Below, piece by piece: positions 41,276-48,112 of a stretch of 64,000 nucleotides of DNA (positions are counted from its first letter, which is position 1; each line of letters begins with the position of its first letter). The position numbers were made by a program, and so were the translations under genes. Source of the DNA: Nonlabens sp. YIK11 (lineage in GTDB: Bacteria > Bacteroidota > Bacteroidia > Flavobacteriales > Flavobacteriaceae). The notes under the pieces were generated by a model that did no database searches, was not told the DNA's origin, and saw nothing but the letters and a program-made list of their open reading frames with translations. The stretch is taken from assembly GCF_001413925.1 (NCBI RefSeq), contig NZ_LBMJ01000001.1, forward strand, positions 1,259,001-1,323,000, read 5' to 3'.

Positions 41276-41307
41276 TAAAGATAATTACGCTTTCGCGAAA
41301 GCGCAAA
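41276..41307 (-). promoter_or_regulatory. Promoter of the trp operon with palindromic spacer
   Basis: On the minus strand TTTG (41307-41304) is followed by a 20-nt spacer and TATCTTTA (41283-41276), close to TAnnTTTG. The spacer contains a complete copy of the 14-mer palindrome (41288-41303). Transcription should begin at or within a few bases of the leader ATG. Confidence 0.72.
41288..41303. repeat. Palindrome copy inside the trp promoter spacer
   Basis: CGCTTTCGCGAAAGCG fills most of the spacer between the -33 and -7 elements of the trp promoter, directly after TTTG. A protein bound here would block the promoter. Confidence 0.9.
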
Positions 41308-41324
41308 CATTTTAAGCCCACATT

Positions 41325-42986
41325 TTAATATCCATCATCGTGAACTCCAGCAACCGCTCTACCAGATGGATCATTCATATTCTTGAATGCGGCATCCCAT
41401 TCTAAAGCAATAGGAGTAGAGCAGGCCACAGATTTTACTGATGGCACACAACTAGCTGCGGCATCACTAGGGAAGTGATCGCTAAAGATGCTGCGATAAT
41501 AGTACTCTTCCTTGCTTTGTGGTGGGTTGATTTTGAACTTGTATTTAGCAGATTCCATCATTTCATCAGTAACCTGTTCGTTTACAGTTTCCTTTAGAGT
41601 ATCGATCCAGCTGTATCCTACACCGTCGCTAAATTGTTCTTTCTGTCTCCAGGCCACACTTTTTGGCAAGTAGTCTTCAAAGGCTTCACGTAATATGTGT
41701 TTTTCCATCTTGCCTTTACCGCACATCTTATCCTTAGGGTTCAAGCGCATGGCAACATCCATGAATTCTTTATCAAGGAAAGGCACGCGACCTTCAATTC
41801 CCCAAGCAGCCAAGGATTTGTTGGCTCTCAAGTTATCATATAGGTGTAGCGTGTCCAATTTGCGAACGGTTTCTTTGTGAAATTCTTCTGGACTAGGTGC
41901 TTTGTGAAAGTATAGGTAACCTCCAAAAATCTCGTCACTACCTTCTCCAGATAGAACCATTTTAATACCCATGGATTTGATTACTCGAGCCAATAAATAC
42001 ATAGGTGTGGAAGCTCTTACCGTGGTCACATCATAGGTTTCCAAATAATAAATGACATCTTTTATGGCATCAAGACCTTCCTGAATCGTAAAGTTGACAC
42101 TGTGGTGCACGGTACCTATATGTTCCGCAACCGTTTCTGCAGCTGCAAGATCTGGACTGCCTTCAAGACCTATCGCAAAGGAGTGTAATTGTGGCCACCA
42201 AGCGTCTGCATAATCGCCAGACTCAACACGCCTTGCGGCATATTTTTTTGCTACGGCACTGACAATAGAACTGTCCAGTCCACCAGAAAGCAACACGCCA
42301 TAAGGTACGTCACTCATCAGGTGTCTGTGAACGCTATCTTCCATCGCTTTGCGCAACTCTTTTACTGAACTTGTGTTGTCCTTTACGGCATCATAGTCTT
42401 TCCAATCGCGATCGTACCACTTTGTAAATTCTTTGTCCTCACTATAATAGTAGTGCCCTGGTGGGAACGGTGCGATTTCATTGCAGGTTCCTTCTAAGGC
42501 TTTCAATTCACTTGCTACATAAAACTGTCCCATTTCATCTGTCCCATAATACAATGGTATAATTCCTTGATGGTCGCGAGCACATAAGAATACATCCTTA
42601 TCGCTGTCATAAAGCGCAAAACTGTACATGCCAACTAAATCATCCATAAAATTGACGCCTTTATCTTGATATAAGGCAAGGATAACTTCGCAATCTGATT
42701 TTGTCTTGAATTTATAATCAGTGTATTGTTCACGTATTTTCTGGTGATTATAGATTTCCCCATTTACCGCCAAAACGATTTTGCCATCTGGACTATATAA
42801 CGGTTGTCCACCAGATTGTGGATCCACAATGGTCAGGCGCTCGTGAGCGAGGATGGCCTTTTCACCACAGTAGATTCCTGACCAGTCTGGACCACGATGT
42901 CTTAGTTTTTTTGAAAGTTCAAGTACATCCTGTCGTTGGTCTGCACTGCTTTTTTTTAGATCGAATACTCCTACGATTCCGCACAT
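41325..42986 (-). CDS. asnB: Asparagine synthase (glutamine-hydrolysing), AsnB type
   Basis: The protein has 553 residues. The N-terminal class II amidotransferase has catalytic Cys2 (MCGIVGVFDL), LRHRGPDWSG, AVNGEIYNH and RDHQGIIPLYYG. The C-terminal synthetase has PP-loop GVLLSGGLDSSIVSA, the aspartate site VLSGEGSDEIFGGYLYF and GRVPFLDKEFMDVAMRL. It converts Asp to Asn using Gln and ATP. It is preceded by an Asn-rich leader peptide and a terminator, so its expression should fall when charged Asn-tRNA is plentiful. Confidence 0.97.
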   Translation of the reverse strand: MCGIVGVFDLKKSSADQRQDVLELSKKLRHRGPDWSGIYCGEKAILAHERLTIVDPQSGGQPLYSPDGKIVLAVNGEIYNHQKIREQYTDYKFKTKSDCEVILALYQDKGVNFMDDLVGMYSFALYDSDKDVFLCARDHQGIIPLYYGTDEMGQFYVASELKALEGTCNEIAPFPPGHYYYSEDKEFTKWYDRDWKDYDAVKDNTSSVKELRKAMEDSVHRHLMSDVPYGVLLSGGLDSSIVSAVAKKYAARRVESGDYADAWWPQLHSFAIGLEGSPDLAAAETVAEHIGTVHHSVNFTIQEGLDAIKDVIYYLETYDVTTVRASTPMYLLARVIKSMGIKMVLSGEGSDEIFGGYLYFHKAPSPEEFHKETVRKLDTLHLYDNLRANKSLAAWGIEGRVPFLDKEFMDVAMRLNPKDKMCGKGKMEKHILREAFEDYLPKSVAWRQKEQFSDGVGYSWIDTLKETVNEQVTDEMMESAKYKFKINPPQSKEEYYYRSIFSDHFPSDAAASCVPSVKSVACSTPIALEWDAAFKNMNDPSGRAVAGVHDDGY

Positions 42987-43005
42987 AATGATTGGTTTTT
43001 AAATG

Positions 43006-43034
43006 AAAAAAGGTCTACTTTGAAGTAGACCTTT
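43006..43034 (-). terminator. Attenuator terminator of asnB
   Basis: On the minus strand AAAGGTCTAC (43034-43025) and GTAGACCTTT (43017-43008) form a perfect 10-bp stem around TTCAAA, followed by TTTTC. It starts about 28 bp after the leader stop and ends about 20 bp before the asnB ATG. Confidence 0.9.
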
Positions 43035-43062
43035 AGAATATTATTAAATATCAGAGACTACC

Positions 43063-43113
43063 CTACGTTTGTGAAGGATTATTATTAGTTCTGAAATTAT
43101 TATTTTGTGACAT
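43063..43113 (-). CDS. Asparagine leader peptide of asnB
   Basis: The 16-residue ORF MSQNNNFRTNNNPSQT has six Asn codons (all AAT) in two triplets, ending in TAG. It is flanked by a -33/-7 promoter 7 nt upstream and a strong hairpin terminator downstream, matching the his and trp leaders in every dimension. I infer attenuation of asnB in response to charged tRNA-Asn. Confidence 0.9.
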   Translation of the reverse strand: MSQNNNFRTNNNPSQT

Positions 43114-43120
43114 AACGAGA

Positions 43121-43151
43121 CAAACATAATTAAAAATTCTTAGTAAACAAA
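43121..43151 (-). promoter_or_regulatory. Promoter of asnB leader transcript
   Basis: On the minus strand TTTG (43151-43148), a 19-nt spacer and TATGTTTG (43128-43121) give a perfect Bacteroidota housekeeping promoter, 7 nt before the leader ATG. Confidence 0.8.
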
Positions 43152-43171
43152 TTTAATGCTATGAATCAGCG

Positions 43172-44434
43172 ATGAGTAAATTTCTTAAGATACTGGGTCC
43201 AGGTTTAATATTTGCCAGCACCGCCATTGGAGTAAGCCACTTGGTTCAAAGCACCAGAGCTGGAATGATTTATGGATTTGGATTTTTGATGGCAATAGTG
43301 GTGATCAACATATTGAAGTATCCCTTTTTTGAATACGGAACCAGATACGCTGCAGGTACTGGAGAAAGTCTTATCGACGGCTATGGACGTATGGGGAAAT
43401 GGGCTATAGGGTCCTATTTTTTTGTAATGATCGTGAGTTTATTCTTTGTTAGTGCCGCCGTTTTTAATGTAACCGCCGTCTTTATGAAGGAGCTGTTCCA
43501 AATACAGACACCAACTAGCGCTTTTGTCCCATTGTTATTGGTGATCGTGTCCTGTTTTGGGATTTTGGCTTTTGGGAAGTTTACATTGTTGGATCATCTC
43601 ATCAAGATTGTAGGCTTTTTGATGATCGTTTGCACCTTGGTATCCCTTGTTTTGGTCTTGATTAAAGGTCCTGCCATACCATCCTCAAATTTTGTAGCGC
43701 CAGAGTTATGGTCTCTTACCACCATACCATTTGCTATTGCTTTAATGGGTTGGATGCCTACCGCTGTAGATTTAAGTACCTGGAATAGTTTATGGACTCT
43801 TGAAAAACAAAAATCTAGCGGATATAAATCTACGGTAAAGCAAGCTACTGGGGAATTTGCCTTAGGTTATTGGATCAGTGCAGTTCTAGCTGTGATGTTT
43901 TTGACGTTAGGTTCTTATTTGGTGTATGGTACAGATACTTTAGTGGCATCCAGTAGTGCAGATTTTTTTAATCAGGTCATAGGTCTGTTCACTGGTGCGA
44001 TAGGTGAGTGGTCCTATTATGTAATTGCAGTTGCGGCTTTTTGTATCATGTACGGCACGAGTATAGGCGTGCTGGATGGTTATTCTCGAGCGCTTAAAAG
44101 ATCTTGCGAGGTTCTATTCCTAAAAGGAACTGAAGTAAATTCAAAATGGTACTTGGTCGCTTTGATTATAACGGCTACAGGAGGTTTTGTGATCAATTAT
44201 GTTTTGAGTGATAACCCAAAAGGATTTTTATTGCTCGTAGATATAGCCACTATATTATCCTTTCTATTTGCACCTATTGTAGCGGTTCTCAATTATAAAT
44301 TGGTCACCAATAGAAAATTCCCAAAAGAACACCAACCTAACTTTTTGATGAGGTCGATTTCTCTTTTGGGAATTACTGTGCTGATTTTATTCTCAGTTGT
44401 ATATATCTTCTACTACTTTGGAGGTTTTGACTAG
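43172..44434 (+). CDS. Nramp-like membrane transporter lacking the canonical metal-site motifs
   Basis: The protein has 420 residues with 11 predicted transmembrane helices, starting KILGPGLIFASTAIGVSHLVQ. Overall it aligns in pattern with Nramp/MntH (GPG start, long hydrophobic helices, conserved YG motifs). Helix 1 has TAIGVSH instead of the metal-binding DPGN, and helix 6 has LMGWMPTAVDL instead of the canonical MPH. It is therefore an Nramp-like subgroup whose substrate may differ from Mn/Fe. It is convergent with msrA, with stop codons overlapping at 44431-44434. Confidence 0.85.
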   Translation: MSKFLKILGPGLIFASTAIGVSHLVQSTRAGMIYGFGFLMAIVVINILKYPFFEYGTRYAAGTGESLIDGYGRMGKWAIGSYFFVMIVSLFFVSAAVFNVTAVFMKELFQIQTPTSAFVPLLLVIVSCFGILAFGKFTLLDHLIKIVGFLMIVCTLVSLVLVLIKGPAIPSSNFVAPELWSLTTIPFAIALMGWMPTAVDLSTWNSLWTLEKQKSSGYKSTVKQATGEFALGYWISAVLAVMFLTLGSYLVYGTDTLVASSSADFFNQVIGLFTGAIGEWSYYVIAVAAFCIMYGTSIGVLDGYSRALKRSCEVLFLKGTEVNSKWYLVALIITATGGFVINYVLSDNPKGFLLLVDIATILSFLFAPIVAVLNYKLVTNRKFPKEHQPNFLMRSISLLGITVLILFSVVYIFYYFGGFD

Positions 44435-45081
44435 TGGCTTACACCTTCCTTAATAACGTTAGGCATTGCTGCGGCAAAACGTCTCCATCGAGGAACTGAT
44501 ACATTTTCTATGTATCCATTTGTTGGATGATTTTCTGCATAGTCTTGGTGGTAATCTTCTGCGACATAAAATTTCTGAAAAGCTTTCACCTCTGCAGCTA
44601 CATCATATCCAGCATCTTCCAGCTCTTTGATCTTAGCATCAATGATCTGTTTTTGCTCATCGTTTTGGTAGAAAATAATACTGCGGTAAGATTCTCCGCG
44701 ATCGGGTCCTTGACCATTTACCTGTTCAATGTTCTGTGAGGCAAAATATACATCTACCAGTGTTTCAAACGAAACAACCTTTGGATCGTAAATAATCTCG
44801 TTAGCCTCTGCGTGGTCTGCATGGTTTTCATAGGTTGGGTTGGTAGAAGTTCCACCGCTATAGCCAGAGATAGCTTCTTCTACACCTTTGACACTCTCAT
44901 AGATTTCTTCCACACACCAGAAACATCCACTAGCGAAATATGCTTTTTCCATTCCTTCTTGCGTTGCGGCTACTTCAATAGGTTCTGAATTCATGGCAGC
45001 CTCTGTTTGCTCCATGTCCTTATCTTGTTGGTTACAGCTGTTTGCTGCAAACATCAACAGTATTATGCTTATTAGTTTCAT
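44431..45081 (-). CDS. msrA: Peptide methionine sulfoxide reductase A, lipoprotein form
   Basis: The protein has 216 residues. The start at 45081 opens a lipoprotein signal (MKLISIILLMFAANSCNQQ); a longer in-frame start would overlap the -7 box at 45100-45107. The catalytic GCFWCVEEIYESVKGV motif, YSGGTSTNPTYE, ADHAEANEIIYDP and the C-terminal EDYHQDYAENHP define MsrA. It reduces Met-S-sulfoxide in envelope proteins. Only the two N-terminal-motif cysteines are present besides the lipid Cys, so recycling probably uses Cys within GCFWC. Confidence 0.95.
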   Translation of the reverse strand: MKLISIILLMFAANSCNQQDKDMEQTEAAMNSEPIEVAATQEGMEKAYFASGCFWCVEEIYESVKGVEEAISGYSGGTSTNPTYENHADHAEANEIIYDPKVVSFETLVDVYFASQNIEQVNGQGPDRGESYRSIIFYQNDEQKQIIDAKIKELEDAGYDVAAEVKAFQKFYVAEDYHQDYAENHPTNGYIENVSVPRWRRFAAAMPNVIKEGVSH

Positions 45082-45099
45082 AATATTATTTATTTTCTT

Positions 45100-45107
45100 C
45101 AAAAGTA
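45100..45107 (-). promoter_or_regulatory. Putative -7 box of msrA (TACTTTTG)
   Basis: This TAnnTTTG match on the minus strand lies 18 nt before the ATG at 45081. It supports the shorter start. No clear -33 element was seen. Confidence 0.5.
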
Positions 45108-45147
45108 GAGTCGGTAGGGTGTTCATCCCTTAAATCCTAGTTAAAAG

Positions 45148-45183
45148 AAAAACCCGTCTAGGATTGACCTAGACGGGCTTTTT
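45148..45183. terminator. Bidirectional rho-independent terminator
   Basis: CCCGTCTAGG (45153-45162) and CCTAGACGGG (45168-45177) form a perfect 10-bp stem with a 5-nt loop. A T-run flanks it on both strands. It ends the minus-strand Nif3/zinc-ribbon-type operon (last stop at 45203). Confidence 0.9.
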
Positions 45184-45202
45184 ATAAAAGAAAAGATCGG
45201 TT

Positions 45203-45982
45203 TTAGATCTTTTCAAATGTGGCGCTCATTTTTTCTGCCTGCTCATGGGCAAGTGCAGCGTCAACAAGAATTCTTCCAGAGTGCTCATCAGTGATGATCT
45301 TCTTGCGAGATGCTATTTCAACTTGAACCTGTGGTGGAATGGTAAAGTAAGAACCACCAGAGGCACCTCTTTCAATAGGCACAACAGCAAGGCCGTTCTT
45401 TACATTCTTTCTGATACGAGCATAGGCTTTCATAAGTCTTGGCTCAATGCTTTCTGCATGCTCGTTAGACATTTTGATAAGAGCTTGCTCTTCTTTTTCA
45501 GTCTCTTTAAGGATTTCCTTAAGTTCTGCTTGCTTGTGCTTTAAGTGATCTGCACGAGTTTCAAGACGCTCTTTGCTTTCTGCAATGACTTCGTTTTGTT
45601 GCTCAATCTGTGCTTTGAATTCACGTATGTGCTTTTCAGCCAGTTCCATTTCCAATTCTTGGAATTCAATTTCTTTGGATAAAGAGTTGAACTCACGATT
45701 GTTACGAACGTTTTTTTGTTGCTCAGAATATTTTTTGATCAAGGTCTTTGCCTCTTCAATCAAATTTTTCTTGCCCTTGATCTGCTCATTAAGCTCTTCT
45801 AGATGCGTGTCTAGTTTTGCAAGACGTGTCTTCAATCCTTCCACTTCATCTTCAAGATCTTCAACTTCTAGAGGTAATTCCCCACGAACGTTGCGTATCT
45901 CATCAATTCTAGAATCGATTAATTGTAGGTCGTAAAGTTCTCTTAACTTGTCTTCTACAGTTGCCTCGGTCTTTTTTGCCAT
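45203..45982 (-). CDS. Coiled-coil protein of the C4 zinc-ribbon family, cysteines lost
   Basis: The protein has 259 residues. A long coiled coil (about 10-180, rich in E/K/L) is followed by the family C-terminal domain (LMKAYARIRKNVKNGLAVVPI ... FTIPPQVQVEIASRKKIITDEHSGRILV). Relatives have Cys-Gly-Gly-Cys and Cys-Glu-His-Cys at the two knuckles; here they read SGGS and DEHS. None of the four zinc ligands is present, although the surrounding fold residues are kept. It forms an operon with the Nif3 gene 4 bp upstream, a common Bacteroidota pair. The role is likely nucleic-acid related but unproven. Confidence 0.88.
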   Translation of the reverse strand: MAKKTEATVEDKLRELYDLQLIDSRIDEIRNVRGELPLEVEDLEDEVEGLKTRLAKLDTHLEELNEQIKGKKNLIEEAKTLIKKYSEQQKNVRNNREFNSLSKEIEFQELEMELAEKHIREFKAQIEQQNEVIAESKERLETRADHLKHKQAELKEILKETEKEEQALIKMSNEHAESIEPRLMKAYARIRKNVKNGLAVVPIERGASGGSYFTIPPQVQVEIASRKKIITDEHSGRILVDAALAHEQAEKMSATFEKI

Positions 45983-45986
45983 CTGT

Positions 45987-47078
45987 CTATGTGTAATTTA
46001 CAGGGTTTGTTTGCGTCTGTGCGCAAAGGATTGCAAAACTACTAAATTTCTCGCTAATATATTCCTGCAATAGGTTTTTTGTGAACTGCTCACTTTCATA
46101 GTGTCCCACGTCGCAAAGTAAGATGTTTTCGCCTTGGAAAAAGTCGTGATATTTCAGGTCTGCGGTGATATACGCATCTGCACCTTTATTGATGGCATCT
46201 TTAATGGCAAAGGAGCCAGAACCGCCTAATAAAGCTACTTTATGGATGTTTCGCTTTCGCGAAAGCGAACTTCTCACCACACCAGCGTTAAACGTTGTCT
46301 TTACGAGTTTTAAAAATTCATCGCTGGCTAGTGGTTGTTCCAATTCTCCAACGGTTCCCATACCGATTCTAGCGTACTCGTTTTCTAGCGTCTGGATGGA
46401 GTAGGAGACCTCTTCATAAGGATGGTGCTCCTTCATTGCGCTCAAGACCGATCGTTCCAGATGCGGCAGATATGTCATTTCCAGAAGGACCTCGCTGGCC
46501 TCTTCTCTAACACCTGGAGAGCCCAACGCTGGGTTACTGTGCTCGTTTCCCTTGAAGGTTCCGGTTCCTGTAATGCTAAAGCTACACTCGCTATAATTTC
46601 CCAATTGCCCAGCGCCAGCCATAAATAAGGCTTCTTGAAGGTTGTTTTTATGAGTTTCTGGAACATGAATCTGCAGTTTTTTGATCACTGATCTTTCTGG
46701 GACTAGGGTCTCAACGTTTTGAAGTTTCAACTCTTGCGCCATGCGATAGCTCACGCCACCATAGGCCATGTCTAATGCTGTGTGTGTCGCATATATGGCA
46801 ATGTCGTGTTTGATGGCTTTAAGAACCGCTCGCCTCACATAATCGGTAGGTTTGAGATGCTTTAAGCCAGAAAAGATGATGGGATGAAAGGTGACGATCA
46901 AGTTGCATTTTTTTTCTACCGCTTCCTGCACCACACTCTCTAGGCAGTCCAAGGTGATCAAAACACCGGTAACCTGAGTTGTGTATTCTCCAACCAGCAA
47001 TCCAACATTATCAAAATCCTGCGCATAGTGTAGCGGTGCCAATTGTTCAATATGGTCTGTAATATCCTTGATTTTCAT
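45987..47078 (-). CDS. Nif3-like dinuclear metal centre hexameric protein
   Basis: The protein has 363 residues. Metal-binding motifs are QDFDNVGLLVG, NLIVTFHPIIFSG, IAIYATHTALDMAYGGV and the C-terminal ITADLKYHDFF / DVGHYESE. A central PII-like insertion domain (about 130-250) is typical of the YqfO type. The family is also named GTP cyclohydrolase I type 2 in databases, but its activity is uncertain. The palindrome at 46253-46266 encodes LSRKR in SSLSRKRNIHKV. It is divergent from lpxK. Confidence 0.93.
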   Translation of the reverse strand: MKIKDITDHIEQLAPLHYAQDFDNVGLLVGEYTTQVTGVLITLDCLESVVQEAVEKKCNLIVTFHPIIFSGLKHLKPTDYVRRAVLKAIKHDIAIYATHTALDMAYGGVSYRMAQELKLQNVETLVPERSVIKKLQIHVPETHKNNLQEALFMAGAGQLGNYSECSFSITGTGTFKGNEHSNPALGSPGVREEASEVLLEMTYLPHLERSVLSAMKEHHPYEEVSYSIQTLENEYARIGMGTVGELEQPLASDEFLKLVKTTFNAGVVRSSLSRKRNIHKVALLGGSGSFAIKDAINKGADAYITADLKYHDFFQGENILLCDVGHYESEQFTKNLLQEYISEKFSSFAILCAQTQTNPVNYT

Positions 47079-47112
47079 AGATGTCGTAAAATAGTAAAGA
47101 TAAAATTTAAGC

Positions 47113-47120
47113 TACTTTTG
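47113..47120 (+). promoter_or_regulatory. Putative -7 box of lpxK (TACTTTTG)
   Basis: This TAnnTTTG match ends 5 nt before the lpxK ATG at 47126, implying an almost leaderless transcript. The -33 element is not clear. Confidence 0.5.
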
Positions 47121-47125
47121 AAGTC

Positions 47126-48112
47126 ATGACAGGCCTGCGATTTTTGTTGTATCCGTTTTCGATTCTTTATGATGGTGTTACCGGCTTGCGCAACTACGGT
47201 TTTGATAAAGGCTGGATCAACGCTACATCATTTGAAATTCCCATCATCGCCGTAGGTAATCTAAGTACTGGTGGCACTGGCAAGTCTCCTATGGTGGAAT
47301 ACCTCGTAAGGCAGCATGCTGGCCATAAAACCGCTGTCCTAAGTCGTGGTTATGGTCGTAGTTCTAAAGGTTATTTAGAAGTTTTTGAATCTAGTAAGGC
47401 GACAGAGGTAGGTGATGAACCTTTGCAGTTCAAACTGAAATTTAGGGATCAATTGATAGTTTCGGTTTGTGAAAAACGCGTGGATGGTATCAAACGACTT
47501 TTAGAAGATTATCATTTAGATCTCATTATACTGGATGATGCTTTCCAACATCGATATGTCAAGGCGTCCCATTATGTGCTATTGACAGATTACAGCCAGC
47601 CATACTTCAATGATGCACTGTTGCCTGCTGGTAATCTAAGGGAATCCAAAGCTGGAGCCGATCGTGCGCAAAGCATCATTGTTACAAAATGTCTAGATGG
47701 ACTCACTGAAGCTGAAATGAATTCCATTAAGGAACGAATCAAGCCAAAAGACTATCAGAAAGTTTATTTTTCAAAAATCTCTTATAGTGATCAAGCTATC
47801 GGGAAGCATCATGAACTAGCCTTGTCTAGTCTAAAGGGAAAAGATGTCAAGGTGATTACAGGAATAGCAAAACCAGAATACTTCATTCGATTTCTAGAAA
47901 ACTTTGCGAATATTCAGCATTTGAAATTCCCAGATCATTATAATTTCAAAGCTTCAGATCTGGATGGTCTTCAAAAAGATGACATTATTCTCACCACCGA
48001 AAAGGATTACGTGAGACTCAAAGAATTTAATCTGGAAAATTTATACTACGTGGGAATCACTACCGTCTTCATAGGTGAAGAGCCTCGGATTAATATATCT
48101 GGTAGTTGGTAA
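47126..48112 (+). CDS. lpxK: Tetraacyldisaccharide 4'-kinase
   Basis: The protein has 328 residues. The N-terminal membrane-associated helix is RFLLYPFSILYDGVTGLRN. The P-loop is VGNLSTGGTGKSPMVEYL, with SRGYGRSSKGY, VGDEPLQFK and LDDAFQHRYVK (Walker B/DDAFQHR). It phosphorylates lipid A disaccharide. Its end overlaps the convergent hybrid kinase gene by 23 nt. Confidence 0.96.
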   Translation: MTGLRFLLYPFSILYDGVTGLRNYGFDKGWINATSFEIPIIAVGNLSTGGTGKSPMVEYLVRQHAGHKTAVLSRGYGRSSKGYLEVFESSKATEVGDEPLQFKLKFRDQLIVSVCEKRVDGIKRLLEDYHLDLIILDDAFQHRYVKASHYVLLTDYSQPYFNDALLPAGNLRESKAGADRAQSIIVTKCLDGLTEAEMNSIKERIKPKDYQKVYFSKISYSDQAIGKHHELALSSLKGKDVKVITGIAKPEYFIRFLENFANIQHLKFPDHYNFKASDLDGLQKDDIILTTEKDYVRLKEFNLENLYYVGITTVFIGEEPRINISGSW

